Positions 1 to 7,771 of a stretch of 24,658 nt of DNA are shown here, in pieces. Under the pieces are notes generated by a model that had not been told where the DNA came from, searched no databases, and was given only the letters and a program-made list of their open reading frames with translations. Each line of letters starts with the position of its first letter. Position 1 is the first letter of the stretch. The translations under genes were made by a program, and so were the position numbers. This DNA comes from an uncultured bacterium (GTDB lineage Bacteria > Bacillota > Bacilli > Lactobacillales > Lactobacillaceae), in contig CAJMLF010000026.1 in NCBI GenBank assembly GCA_905214235.1, positions 1-24,658 on the forward strand. The letters run 5' to 3'.

Positions 1-394
1 AATTAAGTATATATAGCCCAGAAATCAATTATGTTCGATTAGATAATAGAATTCCTAGGATCAAACTAATTATATGTGCTATTTATCAATATTACAACCT
101 TTGTAATGCCGATCTTTCACTAACTAATTACAACTCACCCGCCGTAACCCCCAATGTGATAGGCTTTACAATTGCAACATTTTTTACTAAAACGTAAAAA
201 TATTTTAAAAAGTCTAACGATTAGCAACACTTTTGTCACTTAGATATTGTGATTTCACTTATAAAACGACTAGGTGAAAACGGTTCATTTTTTGTTCGAT
301 AATTTACTAAATTTCGTCCTTCCCGGTCCAATTTCCTATCCTTTTAGTCCAATTCACCATATAATATTAATTTGTAACGAACTTAACGAGGAGA
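1..394. other. AT-rich intergenic region upstream of a small gene
   Basis: No coding sequence or RNA gene is recognised in this AT-rich stretch. Its right end carries the probable promoter and direct repeats of the gene starting at 401. The rest has no hairpin with a T-run and no open frame with a ribosome binding site that I can support. Confidence 0.6.
326..365 (+). promoter_or_regulatory. Promoter region with two direct repeats spaced 21 bp
   Basis: A perfect -10 hexamer TATAAT lies at 360-365, ahead of the gene starting at 401. The 8-mer GTCCAATT occurs at 326-333 and again at 347-354, exactly 21 bp (two helical turns) apart. The second copy lies in the -35/-10 spacer. No good -35 hexamer is visible (337-342 is TATCCT), which would fit an activator-dependent promoter. 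The repeats are seen directly; the regulator is unknown. Confidence 0.45.
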
Positions 395-400
395 ATGATT

Positions 401-691
401 ATGAATAACGATATTATGGAAACAATTGCTTCACTCAAGTCAATTGTGGAAACAACCCAGAAACAGCTGACCGCCATGCAAAACGACGACCAGCCGAACC
501 GGCAACTGATGGCTACCGTCCAGGAGAACCACGACCGGGCCGTGGACACCCTGCGGATGCTCAGCCAGGTTGGGCCCTCTGCCCCAACTGACCACCAATC
601 AGTCGACTCATTGGAAGTTAAGTTCCCTGAGGAAGATGACCAGCATATGACCCGGGCGGAATACCGGAAGATGATGAAGCACAAGAAGTAG
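401..691 (+). CDS. Small hypothetical helical protein (96 aa)
   Basis: I do not recognise this protein. It is 96 residues, soluble, charged and probably mostly helical in its first two thirds, with no signal peptide or membrane segment. The C-terminus is basic and contains TRAEYRKMMKHKK. The start at 401 is chosen because GAGGAG (388-393) is 7 nt upstream; the in-frame ATG at 395 lies almost on top of that site. The next small gene at 774 has its own ribosome binding site and could be co-transcribed. The function cannot be inferred from context. Confidence 0.7.
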   Translation: MNNDIMETIASLKSIVETTQKQLTAMQNDDQPNRQLMATVQENHDRAVDTLRMLSQVGPSAPTDHQSVDSLEVKFPEEDDQHMTRAEYRKMMKHKK

Positions 692-773
692 TTAGTCTAA
701 GACTGCATTTTCCCAATCTTTTTTTAGTCTTTACACAATAATCGCGAAAAAAGCATCCTAAGGAGGAAGCAAA

Positions 774-905
774 ATGTTCAACCTACCCCTGGGCATCGGT
801 CAGATCCATGCCATGCACGAACTCTTCAAAGCTGATCCCCGCCTGGCAATCATCATTTTGATCATCCTGGTTGCCCTCGCCTTTTACTTTAATTCCCGGC
901 GGTAA
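774..905 (+). CDS. Single-pass small membrane protein (43 aa)
   Basis: This 43-codon gene has a strong AAGGAGG ribosome binding site at about 760-766 and an ATG at 774. The protein begins MFNLPLGIG, has a polar section, then a hydrophobic helix (about residues 25-39, LAIIILIILVALAFYF) and ends NSRR before TAA. The hydrophobic segment with positive residues after it fits a small membrane-anchored protein. Its last 17 bp overlap the 3' end of the convergent oxidoreductase gene (stop at 889-891). No family is recognised. The good start signal and clean transmembrane segment make it likely to be real. Confidence 0.6.
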   Translation: MFNLPLGIGQIHAMHELFKADPRLAIIILIILVALAFYFNSRR

Positions 906-1416
906 ACTTTTGTCCTAGCTTAAAGGCTTCCTGGCCATACTTATCAATTGCGGGGTGGTCCAACGCCTTCAAGTCCCAAATTGCCCCAGCATCGGTCCAG
1001 TGCATGTAGTCGATGATTTGCTTGTAGTGGATCTTCAGGGAATCAAAGGCCGTGTTGACGGAACCCGCCCCGGTTGCAATCATGACTGCCTGCTTATTGC
1101 CCTTCAGATCGTGGTTATAGTCGTAGAAGCGGTCCACGATGGTCTTGAGCAGTGAGCTCATTCCAAAGTAGTAGAGCGGTGTGACCATCACCACCAGGTC
1201 GGCCGCTTTGATCTTATCAAGTAGGTGGTCGATGTCGTCATGCTGGCCAATCGACTGGTTGTCCTCATCTACCATTACGAAGTTATTCTGGTGGTCAACG
1301 GCGTTGTAGTGGTAAATGTCGTTGTGGCCATCCCCAGCCCCCTTAATGAACTGGTCAGCGAGGTATGTTGAAGCGCCGTTAACGTGGGCGCTGCTTGTGA
1401 TCACGACGATTTTCAT
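889..1416 (-). CDS. Flavodoxin-fold NAD(P)H-dependent oxidoreductase
   Basis: This 175-residue protein is a flavodoxin-like FMN protein of the NADPH-dependent FMN reductase / iron-sulfur flavoprotein type. The N-terminus MKIVVITSSAHVNGAST is the beta1-phosphate-binding loop that holds FMN. The second diagnostic element is TPLYYFGMSSLLKTIVDRFY (about residues 79-98), where Pro-Leu-Tyr-Tyr leads into the flavin-binding helix. Length is normal for the family. AAAGGA upstream of the ATG supports the start. It converges on and overlaps the 43-aa gene. The likely role is two-electron reduction of quinones, nitro compounds or similar with NAD(P)H; the substrate cannot be read from sequence. Confidence 0.85.
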   Translation of the reverse strand: MKIVVITSSAHVNGASTYLADQFIKGAGDGHNDIYHYNAVDHQNNFVMVDEDNQSIGQHDDIDHLLDKIKAADLVVMVTPLYYFGMSSLLKTIVDRFYDYNHDLKGNKQAVMIATGAGSVNTAFDSLKIHYKQIIDYMHWTDAGAIWDLKALDHPAIDKYGQEAFKLGQKFTAGN

Positions 1417-1452
1417 GGTAACTAAGATCCTTTCTTTTCCTATATAATATCA

Positions 1453-1480
1453 AGGTCCCCGTCTTAACGAGGCCTTTTTC
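1453..1480 (+). terminator. Rightward hairpin with T-run between two leftward genes
   Basis: AAGGTCCCCGT (1453-1463) and ACGAGGCCTT (1467-1476) can pair with one bulge, and a T-run to 1479 follows on the plus strand only. It would stop rightward transcription, but both flanking genes are leftward. It may block antisense transcription into the 1479-2531 gene or be fortuitous. It also overlaps the promoter region of the oxidoreductase gene. Confidence 0.35.
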
Positions 1481-2531
1481 ATTTTAAACCCAAACTGCCT
1501 TTAATGATTTCCGCAACGTCTCCCAACACGACGGGCCTTCTTTGCCAGGCGACCCCTGCCGGCGAATAAAACAGCAGTGGCAGCCACTCCCGGGTTGGTC
1601 CGTCCCCCGGAAAGTCAGGGGCGGCGCCATAGTCGGCGGTCACCACCAAAAGATCCTGGTTCGTCACTTGGGAGATAATCTCCCCAAGCCGCGCGTCGGC
1701 CGCCATCAGGGCCTGGCCCATCTTTTCTGGGTCACGGTGACAACCCGCCGTTGCCGCCTTGCCTAGTCGGAAAAACTGCAGGCCATCTTCCGTCAACACT
1801 TGTGGGTCCGTATTCACGGGAACCCCCGCCGCCCGGAGCTGGTCAAGGAGGGTGGCGCGCGGCACCGCCATGTTGTACTCGTGCCGGTCCACCAACCGGT
1901 AGGCAAAGTCAGCCGGGGTGCGACCAGTAAACGGGACCGTCACCACCTGGCCAATTTGCAGATCTGCCTGGCGGTCAAGTAGTGCCCGGGCAAAGTGGCC
2001 AACCCGGTCCAGCTGTGTGGGTGGGACCAAATTCTCGTGAGCCGTCAGCACCAGGTCCGCGCCCCCACTGGTTGCCGCCAGGATTGCACCAGCGGCAACC
2101 GCCGTTGCGCCCCAATCAAAAAGCAGGCGGGGCCGGCTGTATGGCCGGTTGACGAGGACCGGGCGGCCGGCAAAACGCGCGATTTCCTGGATGAGTTCTG
2201 GTGCCAGGCCCCGCGGCAGGGCCGTCAGTTCTGTCGTTGTGGGCACGCCAAGCAGCTCCCAGTAGCCTTCCAACTTACTCTTGCCCACCGCCCGGGGCCG
2301 CACCCGCCACTGCTGGGTATGGTCTAAGGCCTCCGCTGCCGCTTGGTAGAGCGGGTGCAACCTGGCCAGCCCGAGGCGGCCCAGGTTCGGCAGCTGAAGG
2401 CGGGCCCGGAAATGGGCGGTCAGGTCGCCAACCGTGTCGGCGCCCTGGTCCATGAATTTTCTCGCATCCGGGGCGGGGCCAATTCCTAAGCCACTGATAA
2501 CCACCATGATTACCCGTTTATAAGTTCCCAA
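1479..2531 (-). CDS. Degenerate phosphopentomutase (DeoB) homologue, probably catalytically inactive
   Basis: This 350-residue protein aligns along its length with phosphopentomutase, an alkaline-phosphatase-superfamily enzyme that interconverts (deoxy)ribose 1- and 5-phosphate. Family landmarks remain: GIGPAPDA (16-23), LPNLGRLGL (47-55), TAHE, RHEYNMAVP, and PTREWLPLL near the C-terminus. The catalytic residues do not. The first metal-ligand Asp (VVxDS in the family) is Ser13; the KDTxTGHWE loop with the catalytic Thr is KSKLEGYWE (84-92); the DFD..GHRRD segment is GKAATAGCHRD; TADHG is TADYG; DHTRE is GPTRE. It is about 40 residues shorter than DeoB, yet the frame is intact. The start is TTG at 2531, 8 nt from AGGAGG (2540-2545); an ATG between them is out of frame. 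The function is unknown; a binding or regulatory role is one possibility. Confidence 0.8.
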   Translation of the reverse strand: MGTYKRVIMVVISGLGIGPAPDARKFMDQGADTVGDLTAHFRARLQLPNLGRLGLARLHPLYQAAAEALDHTQQWRVRPRAVGKSKLEGYWELLGVPTTTELTALPRGLAPELIQEIARFAGRPVLVNRPYSRPRLLFDWGATAVAAGAILAATSGGADLVLTAHENLVPPTQLDRVGHFARALLDRQADLQIGQVVTVPFTGRTPADFAYRLVDRHEYNMAVPRATLLDQLRAAGVPVNTDPQVLTEDGLQFFRLGKAATAGCHRDPEKMGQALMAADARLGEIISQVTNQDLLVVTADYGAAPDFPGDGPTREWLPLLFYSPAGVAWQRRPVVLGDVAEIIKGSLGLK

Positions 2532-2686
2532 CTCATTGTCCTCCTTGCTACAAAGTGTGTTTTCTCGTCACAGGGTCTTTACCATCCTCGCAAATTATCA
2601 TATAATGCCAATGGGACATTTGCTTATCGTGAGATTAATAATAAGCCCCTAAATATCCTGGAGTTCCCTGCTTTTGCCAAGTTTCG

Positions 2687-2733
2687 TTTCGCACTCCTAT
2701 AAAGTCAATTATAATAGAAGTAATTCTTATTAT
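2687..2733 (+). promoter_or_regulatory. Promoter and overlapping dyad of the metal/heme operon
   Basis: TATAAT (2710-2715) is the -10; the hexamer 17 bp upstream is TTTCGC (2687-2692), a poor -35. An imperfect inverted repeat at 2711-2733 (outer arms ATAATA and TATTAT, 8 of 11 positions paired) overlaps the -10 and start point. An AT-rich dyad of this kind resembles Fur/PerR-family sites, which would suit a metal operon, but the match is loose. The 222-bp gap from 2532 to 2753 also holds the divergent leftward promoter region, with TATGATAAT-like sequence near 2600. Confidence 0.4.
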
Positions 2734-2753
2734 TTGAGGGGAAGTTAAAAAAG

Positions 2754-4562
2754 ATGAAACGTCTTTCCAATAAGCAGAAGCTCGCTGTGATCCTCATCAT
2801 CGCCGCCATTGCTGTCTTCTTGCAATACGGTCTCCACTACCCGCTTCTTGCGCAAGTTATTGTCACCATCGTCGGTGCCATTATCGCCCTGACGATGTTC
2901 ATCGGGATGGTCAAGACACTCCGTTCCGGCAAGTACGGGGTCGATCTCCTGGCTATTCTCGCCGTCGTCGCCACCCTGGCCGTCGGTGAGTACTGGGCCG
3001 CCATGGTCATCCTGGTAATGCTGACCGGGGGTGACGCCCTTGAGGACTACGCCGCCAAGAAGGCCAATACGGAGCTGAAGGCCCTCCTCGACAATTCGCC
3101 CCAGCACGCCCACCTTATTAATGAAGGAAAAATCACCGATGTGGCGGTCGGGGCCGTCAAGGTCGGGGACCAGATCGTGGTTAAACCCGGTGAACTCGTT
3201 CCCGTCGACGGGGTCATCGTCGCTGGTCATAGCGACTTCGACGAGTCCTCGCTGACTGGTGAGGCCCGGCCCGTGGTTAAGCAGGATGGGGACGCCGTCA
3301 TGTCCGGGTCAATCAACGGCAATAGCGCCGTCACCCTCCAGGTTAACCACCTGGCCAAGGATAGCCAGTACCAGCAACTGGTTAAGCTGGTCAAGGAAGC
3401 GGAGAGCACCCCAGCCCACTTTGTCCGCCTGGCCGACCGCTATGCCGTGCCCTTCACCATCGCGGCGGTCGTCATTTCAGCCCTGGCATGGCTAATCTCC
3501 GGTAACCCCCACCGGTTTGCGGAGGTCCTGGTCGTTGCTTCCCCCTGCCCGTTGATTTTGGCCGCCCCCGTCGCAATGGTCTCCGGCATGAGTCGGGCCT
3601 CACGGAACGGGATCGTTGTCAAAACAGGAAGTGTCCTCGAAAAACTTGCCGGCGCCCGGACCGGGGCCTTTGATAAGACGGGGACCATCACCAACGGCCA
3701 CCTGACCGTTAGCAAGGTCATCCCCGCCGCTGAGATCACGACGGAACGCCTCCTCCACCTGGCAGCCAGCGCCGAGCAGAACTCGTCCCACATTCTTGCC
3801 CGCTCCCTCCTGGCCTACGCGACGGAACACGAGATCTCCCTCGCACCCGTTGCCGACCTGGAGGAAACCACCGGGAAGGGAATCACGGCGAAGATTGAAG
3901 ACCACCAGGTCCGTGCCGGTAAGCTTAGTTTTGCCGCCCCGGACAACGGCAAGGCCGCTTTAGCAACCACCGCCATCTACGTCAGCGTTGACGGGAAGTA
4001 CTACGGGGCGATTGCCTTTGAAGACCACATCCGCCCCGAAGCAAAGGAAACAATGGAACAGCTGAAGGCCCTTGGTGTTAGCAACCTGATGATGCTCACC
4101 GGGGACCAGCGGTCAATCGCCCAAACCGTCGCCAAGCAGGTGGGCATCACGACCGTCAAGGCAGACCTCCTTCCCCAAGATAAGATTGCCGCCTTAAAGG
4201 GGGTCACTCCGGACCTCCACCCCGTCTTCATGGTTGGTGACGGGGTCAATGATGCCCCGTCCCTCGCCACTGCCGACGTCGGGATTGCCATGGGGGCCCA
4301 CGGGTCGACGGCTGCTAGCGAAACTGCCGACGTGGTAATTCTCCAGGACAACCTGGCCCGGGTTGCCAAGGCCGTTGCCATCTCTAAGGACACGATCCGG
4401 ATTGCCAAGCAGGCGGTCCTGATTGGGATTGCCATCTGTACCATCCTGATGCTAATCGCTTGCACAGGGGTGATTCCCGCCTTCGTGGGGGCCATGCTCC
4501 AGGAAGTCATCGATACCGTCTCAATTCTCTGGGCCCTTAAAGCCCGGCAAGCCAGCAACTAG
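2754..4562 (+). CDS. P1B-type heavy-metal translocating ATPase (SPC motif)
   Basis: This 602-residue membrane ATPase pumps a transition metal across the cytoplasmic membrane using ATP. It has the P-type core in order: SLTGE (about 165-169), the membrane metal-site motif SPC (Ser263-Pro264-Cys265), the phosphorylation site DKTGT (Asp307), TGD in MLTGDQRS, and GDGVNDAP (about 494). There is no N-terminal metal-binding domain. SPC instead of CPC is not the copper-type motif and is shared with cobalt, iron and related P1B pumps. The usual HP motif of the nucleotide domain reads SSHIL here, and the last membrane helix contains QEVID. The metal is therefore not assigned. It is the first gene of an operon with menA-like, hemH and mntH genes, so a role in iron, manganese or zinc balance is plausible. 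Confidence 0.9.
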   Translation: MKRLSNKQKLAVILIIAAIAVFLQYGLHYPLLAQVIVTIVGAIIALTMFIGMVKTLRSGKYGVDLLAILAVVATLAVGEYWAAMVILVMLTGGDALEDYAAKKANTELKALLDNSPQHAHLINEGKITDVAVGAVKVGDQIVVKPGELVPVDGVIVAGHSDFDESSLTGEARPVVKQDGDAVMSGSINGNSAVTLQVNHLAKDSQYQQLVKLVKEAESTPAHFVRLADRYAVPFTIAAVVISALAWLISGNPHRFAEVLVVASPCPLILAAPVAMVSGMSRASRNGIVVKTGSVLEKLAGARTGAFDKTGTITNGHLTVSKVIPAAEITTERLLHLAASAEQNSSHILARSLLAYATEHEISLAPVADLEETTGKGITAKIEDHQVRAGKLSFAAPDNGKAALATTAIYVSVDGKYYGAIAFEDHIRPEAKETMEQLKALGVSNLMMLTGDQRSIAQTVAKQVGITTVKADLLPQDKIAALKGVTPDLHPVFMVGDGVNDAPSLATADVGIAMGAHGSTAASETADVVILQDNLARVAKAVAISKDTIRIAKQAVLIGIAICTILMLIACTGVIPAFVGAMLQEVIDTVSILWALKARQASN

Positions 4563-4580
4563 AAAAGGAAGCTTTTACTT

Positions 4581-5513
4581 ATGGAAATGCCTAATCATCG
4601 CCAGCAATTTGCCGCCCTGGTCCAGGCACAGACAACGGTTATTTCGGCCCTGCCTTACCTGATTGGGTGCGCCTTTGCTTACTATTATTACGACCACTTC
4701 AACCTGGGGGACACGATCCTGCTCTTCATCGCCGTGGTCAGCTTTCACCTGGCCGTCAATGGTCATAACCAGTATACCGACTACCGCCGTTTCAACCACA
4801 GCAGCGCCGCAAACAGCCATAATAACATTATTGCTAACTTCAAAATTCACCTTTCCTGGGCCCGGGCAATCATCGCTGGGCTCACCATCTTAGCGGCGGC
4901 CATCGGCATCTACCTGACCATCATGGCCGGCTGGATCCTTCTGCTGATTGGGATCCTTAGTTTCCTGGTGGGCTACTCCTACTCGGGTGGCCGCCACCCC
5001 ATCCTGAAGACCCCCTTCGGCGAACCGGTATCCGGGATCACCATGGGCTATAACATCACCCTCTTGGCCATCTACATCAACATCTACAACCTGCCGACCT
5101 TCGACGTCTACTTCTGGCTCAAGGGGCTGGTGGTCGCCCTGCCTGCCATCCTAGTCATCAGCAACGTCATGCTCGGCAACAACATCTGTGATGTCAAGGA
5201 AGACATCGCCATTGGCAAGCGGACCCTGGTCTACCACATCGGCCACCGGAAGGCCCTCGCCGTTCTGATTGCCTGCTACGCGTTGAGCTACCTCTTCATC
5301 GTTATTGCGGTTGCTGCCCACTACTTGCCCCTCTGGACCCTCGGCAGCCTCCTGACAATTCCCCTGGTCTACCAGCGAACCAAGACCTTTGTCACCCGGC
5401 CCGACAAGGCCACAACCTTCTTTAACGTTCTGATTGACCTCCAGCTGATCCTGGTCAGTGAATTTCTCTTCGTCATGCTGGGCATCATCTGGAAACTACT
5501 AATTTTTAAGTGA
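4581..5513 (+). CDS. menA: UbiA-family prenyltransferase, MenA-like
   Basis: This 310-residue multi-helix membrane protein belongs to the UbiA prenyltransferases and most resembles 1,4-dihydroxy-2-naphthoate polyprenyltransferase, which makes demethylmenaquinone. The second Asp-rich motif is clear (NNICDVKEDIAIGKRT, about residues 202-217). The first motif reads NGHNQYTDYRR (60-70): relative to the usual NxxNDYxD, the first Asp is Gln64 while Asp67 remains. It lies 18 bp after the ATPase and 12 bp before ferrochelatase. AAAGGAAG precedes the ATG; a second in-frame ATG at 4587 is possible. In lactobacilli an orphan MenA can work on imported DHNA for respiration with external heme and quinone precursors. 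The exact substrate is inferred, so the symbol is tentative. Confidence 0.8.
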   Translation: MEMPNHRQQFAALVQAQTTVISALPYLIGCAFAYYYYDHFNLGDTILLFIAVVSFHLAVNGHNQYTDYRRFNHSSAANSHNNIIANFKIHLSWARAIIAGLTILAAAIGIYLTIMAGWILLLIGILSFLVGYSYSGGRHPILKTPFGEPVSGITMGYNITLLAIYINIYNLPTFDVYFWLKGLVVALPAILVISNVMLGNNICDVKEDIAIGKRTLVYHIGHRKALAVLIACYALSYLFIVIAVAAHYLPLWTLGSLLTIPLVYQRTKTFVTRPDKATTFFNVLIDLQLILVSEFLFVMLGIIWKLLIFK

Positions 5514-5525
5514 GGATTATTAACT

Positions 5526-6464
5526 ATGAAAGAAAACGGACTACTATTGGTTAACCTCGGGTCACCAGCGGCCCCCACGACGCCCGCCGTCAAGCACTAC
5601 CTGAGTGAATTTCTGGGCGATCAAAACGTCGTCACCATGCCGCGAGCGGTTTGGCAACCCATCCTAAAGGGAATCATCCTTCCCCTGCGGTCGTGGCGGT
5701 CGGCCACCTTCTACCGGGACTGCTGGCTAAAGGATGGCTCCCCCTTGATTGTCTACTCCAACCGGCTCGCCAAGCGGGTGCAGGAAGACCTGCCCGACTG
5801 GGACGTCCGGCTGGCAATGACCTACGAAAAGCCCAGCATCGCTGATGTGTTGACGGCAATGAAGCAGGAATGTCACCACATCACCGTCCTGTCCCTCTTC
5901 CCACACTTCACGCAGAGCACCACCCAGTCGATCATCGATCAGGTCCGGGCGGTTGACCCTAAAATCAAGGTCATTGACCGCTTTGCAGACGAACCTGCAT
6001 ACCTCGATGTCCTGGCCCGGCAGATTCAGACGGCCTGGCAAAAGAAGCCGTACGACCGCCTGCTGATTTCCTATCACGGGATCCCGGTCTCAATGGTCAA
6101 GCATGGTGACCCCTACAAGGAGGAAACCGAGCGGACCACGGCAGAACTCATCAAGCGACTGAACATCCCCAGTGACCAAATCAAGATGGTCTACCAGTCG
6201 AAGTTCGGTCCGATGCCATGGCTCAAGCCCTACCTGAAGAACACCCTGATGGAGGAGGTCCAGATGGGGAAGCGCAACATCCTAATTGCGGCACCGTCCT
6301 TCGTCACCGACTGTCTAGAAACCATTGAAGAGGACCAGGTGCAAAACTACCAGGCCTTTCGGGCAGCGGGTGGTCGAGAACTCGACGTGGTCCCGGCGCT
6401 AAACGACCAGCCGGCGTTTGCATCCTTCATCGCCCAGTTTGTTAAGGAGCAGTTTCAAGCATGA
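5526..6464 (+). CDS. hemH: Ferrochelatase
   Basis: This 312-residue enzyme inserts ferrous iron into a porphyrin (coproporphyrin III in most Firmicutes). The N-terminal GLLLVNLGSP is the family signature. The catalytic His is His184 in ISYHGIP, followed by GDPYKEET, and the acidic partner is Glu265 in DCLETIEE; these match His183 and Glu264 of the Bacillus subtilis enzyme. Length is typical. No other heme-synthesis gene is in the window, so it looks like the orphan ferrochelatase known in several lactobacilli, which would need imported porphyrin. Its TGA overlaps the mntH start (ATGA at 6461-6464), so the two are translationally coupled. Confidence 0.93.
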   Translation: MKENGLLLVNLGSPAAPTTPAVKHYLSEFLGDQNVVTMPRAVWQPILKGIILPLRSWRSATFYRDCWLKDGSPLIVYSNRLAKRVQEDLPDWDVRLAMTYEKPSIADVLTAMKQECHHITVLSLFPHFTQSTTQSIIDQVRAVDPKIKVIDRFADEPAYLDVLARQIQTAWQKKPYDRLLISYHGIPVSMVKHGDPYKEETERTTAELIKRLNIPSDQIKMVYQSKFGPMPWLKPYLKNTLMEEVQMGKRNILIAAPSFVTDCLETIEEDQVQNYQAFRAAGGRELDVVPALNDQPAFASFIAQFVKEQFQA

Positions 6465-7765
6465 AGAAGAAAAGTTTAGACGAAATTAACGGCAGTGTTA
6501 AGGTTCCCACCGTCTACGAATCCGCCTTCTGGCAAAAGTTCCTCGCCTACAGTGGCCCCGGTGCCCTGGTTGCGGTGGGTTACATGGATCCGGGTAACTG
6601 GCTGACCTCACTTTCCGGGGGCAGTCGTTACGGCTACCAGCTCCTGGTGGTCCTCTTCTCGTCCATCCTGATTGCCATGGTGATGCAGTCACTGTCAATC
6701 AAGCTGGGCGTGGTCACCCGGACGGACCTGGCCCAGGCCATCGCCGGGCGGGTTAACCGGCCCACCCGGATTGGCCTTTGGTTGCTAAACGAGCTGGCGA
6801 TGATGGCGACGGACCTGACCGGGGTCGTGGGAACAGCTGTCGCCCTAAAGCTCCTCTTTGGCCTCCCCCTGGTCTTCGGGGTCCTACTGACGATTGCCGA
6901 CGTCTTGGTCGTCCTTCTCTTCCTCCGCTTTGGGATCCGGCGAATCGAGTTCATCGTCCTCTTTGCCATCCTGGTGGTCGGGACAATCTTTGCCGTGGAG
7001 GTTTGTCGGGCCCACCCGGCAGTGGCCGCCATCGCCGCGGGCTTTGAGCCCCACTCCGTAATTTTGACCAACCACCACGAATTACTCCTTAGCCTGGGAA
7101 TCATCGGGGCCACAATCATGCCCCACAATATTTACCTCCACTCAGCCCTCGCCCAGAGCCGGCGCTACGATGAGCACGACCCTAAACAGGTAACCGAGAC
7201 CCTCCGCTTTGCCAACTGGGACTCGGTCATCCACCTGGTCGCCGCCCTGATTGTCAACGCCCTCCTGCTGGTCCTTGGGGGGACCCTCTTCTTCCACCAC
7301 GGTGACCTCGCCAGCCTCCAGGATGTTTTCTACGGGCTGAAGAGCCCCGCCATTGTTGGCAAGCTGGCCAGTCCCCTGATGAGCTGGCTCTTCGCCTTTG
7401 CCCTCCTGATCACCGGGCTGATCTCGTCAATCACCTCGACTCTGGCCGGGCAGATCGTCATGGAGGGCTACATCAACATCCGTCTTCCCCTGTGGAAGCG
7501 GCGGTTGCTGACCCGGTTCGTGACCCTGATCCCAATTTTAATCATCGGTTTCATCATCCACTTCGATGAGACCCAGTTTGAGCAGCTGATCATCTACGCC
7601 CAGGTCGTCTTGAGTATCGCCCTGCCCTTCACCCTCTTCCCCCTCGTTGCCATCACCGGCAACCGGGACCTGATGAAGGAGCACGTCAACCGGCCCTGGC
7701 AGACCGTGGTTTGTTACCTCCTGGTCGCCTTGATTACCGGGCTGAATTTGCTCGTTTTGGTATAA
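6461..7765 (+). CDS. mntH: NRAMP divalent metal transporter (MntH type)
   Basis: This 434-residue proton-coupled Mn2+/Fe2+ importer has about 11 membrane helices. The unwound helix-1 metal site is GYMDPGNW (Asp43, Asn46) and the helix-6 site is MPHNIYLHS (Met220, His222), the two signatures of the Nramp family. It overlaps hemH by 4 bp and is the last gene of the operon, followed by a strong terminator. AAGGAG (6444-6449) lies in the hemH end. A metal importer next to ferrochelatase suggests iron or manganese supply to the operon's other functions; the preferred metal is not shown by sequence. Confidence 0.92.
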   Translation: MKKKSLDEINGSVKVPTVYESAFWQKFLAYSGPGALVAVGYMDPGNWLTSLSGGSRYGYQLLVVLFSSILIAMVMQSLSIKLGVVTRTDLAQAIAGRVNRPTRIGLWLLNELAMMATDLTGVVGTAVALKLLFGLPLVFGVLLTIADVLVVLLFLRFGIRRIEFIVLFAILVVGTIFAVEVCRAHPAVAAIAAGFEPHSVILTNHHELLLSLGIIGATIMPHNIYLHSALAQSRRYDEHDPKQVTETLRFANWDSVIHLVAALIVNALLLVLGGTLFFHHGDLASLQDVFYGLKSPAIVGKLASPLMSWLFAFALLITGLISSITSTLAGQIVMEGYINIRLPLWKRRLLTRFVTLIPILIIGFIIHFDETQFEQLIIYAQVVLSIALPFTLFPLVAITGNRDLMKEHVNRPWQTVVCYLLVALITGLNLLVLV

Positions 7766-7771
7766 GGAAAT

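Noticed and set aside
1542..2455. Long plus-strand open frames opposite the DeoB-like gene
   Set aside because: They are shadows of a GC-rich gene on the other strand, without ribosome binding sites or recognisable domains.
1479..2531. Calling the DeoB homologue an active phosphopentomutase
   Set aside because: The catalytic Thr and most metal ligands are replaced, so the enzyme activity cannot be supported.
6498..7128. Open frames antisense to mntH and hemH
   Set aside because: Basic, low-complexity translations with no start signals; they arise from the codon bias of the real genes.
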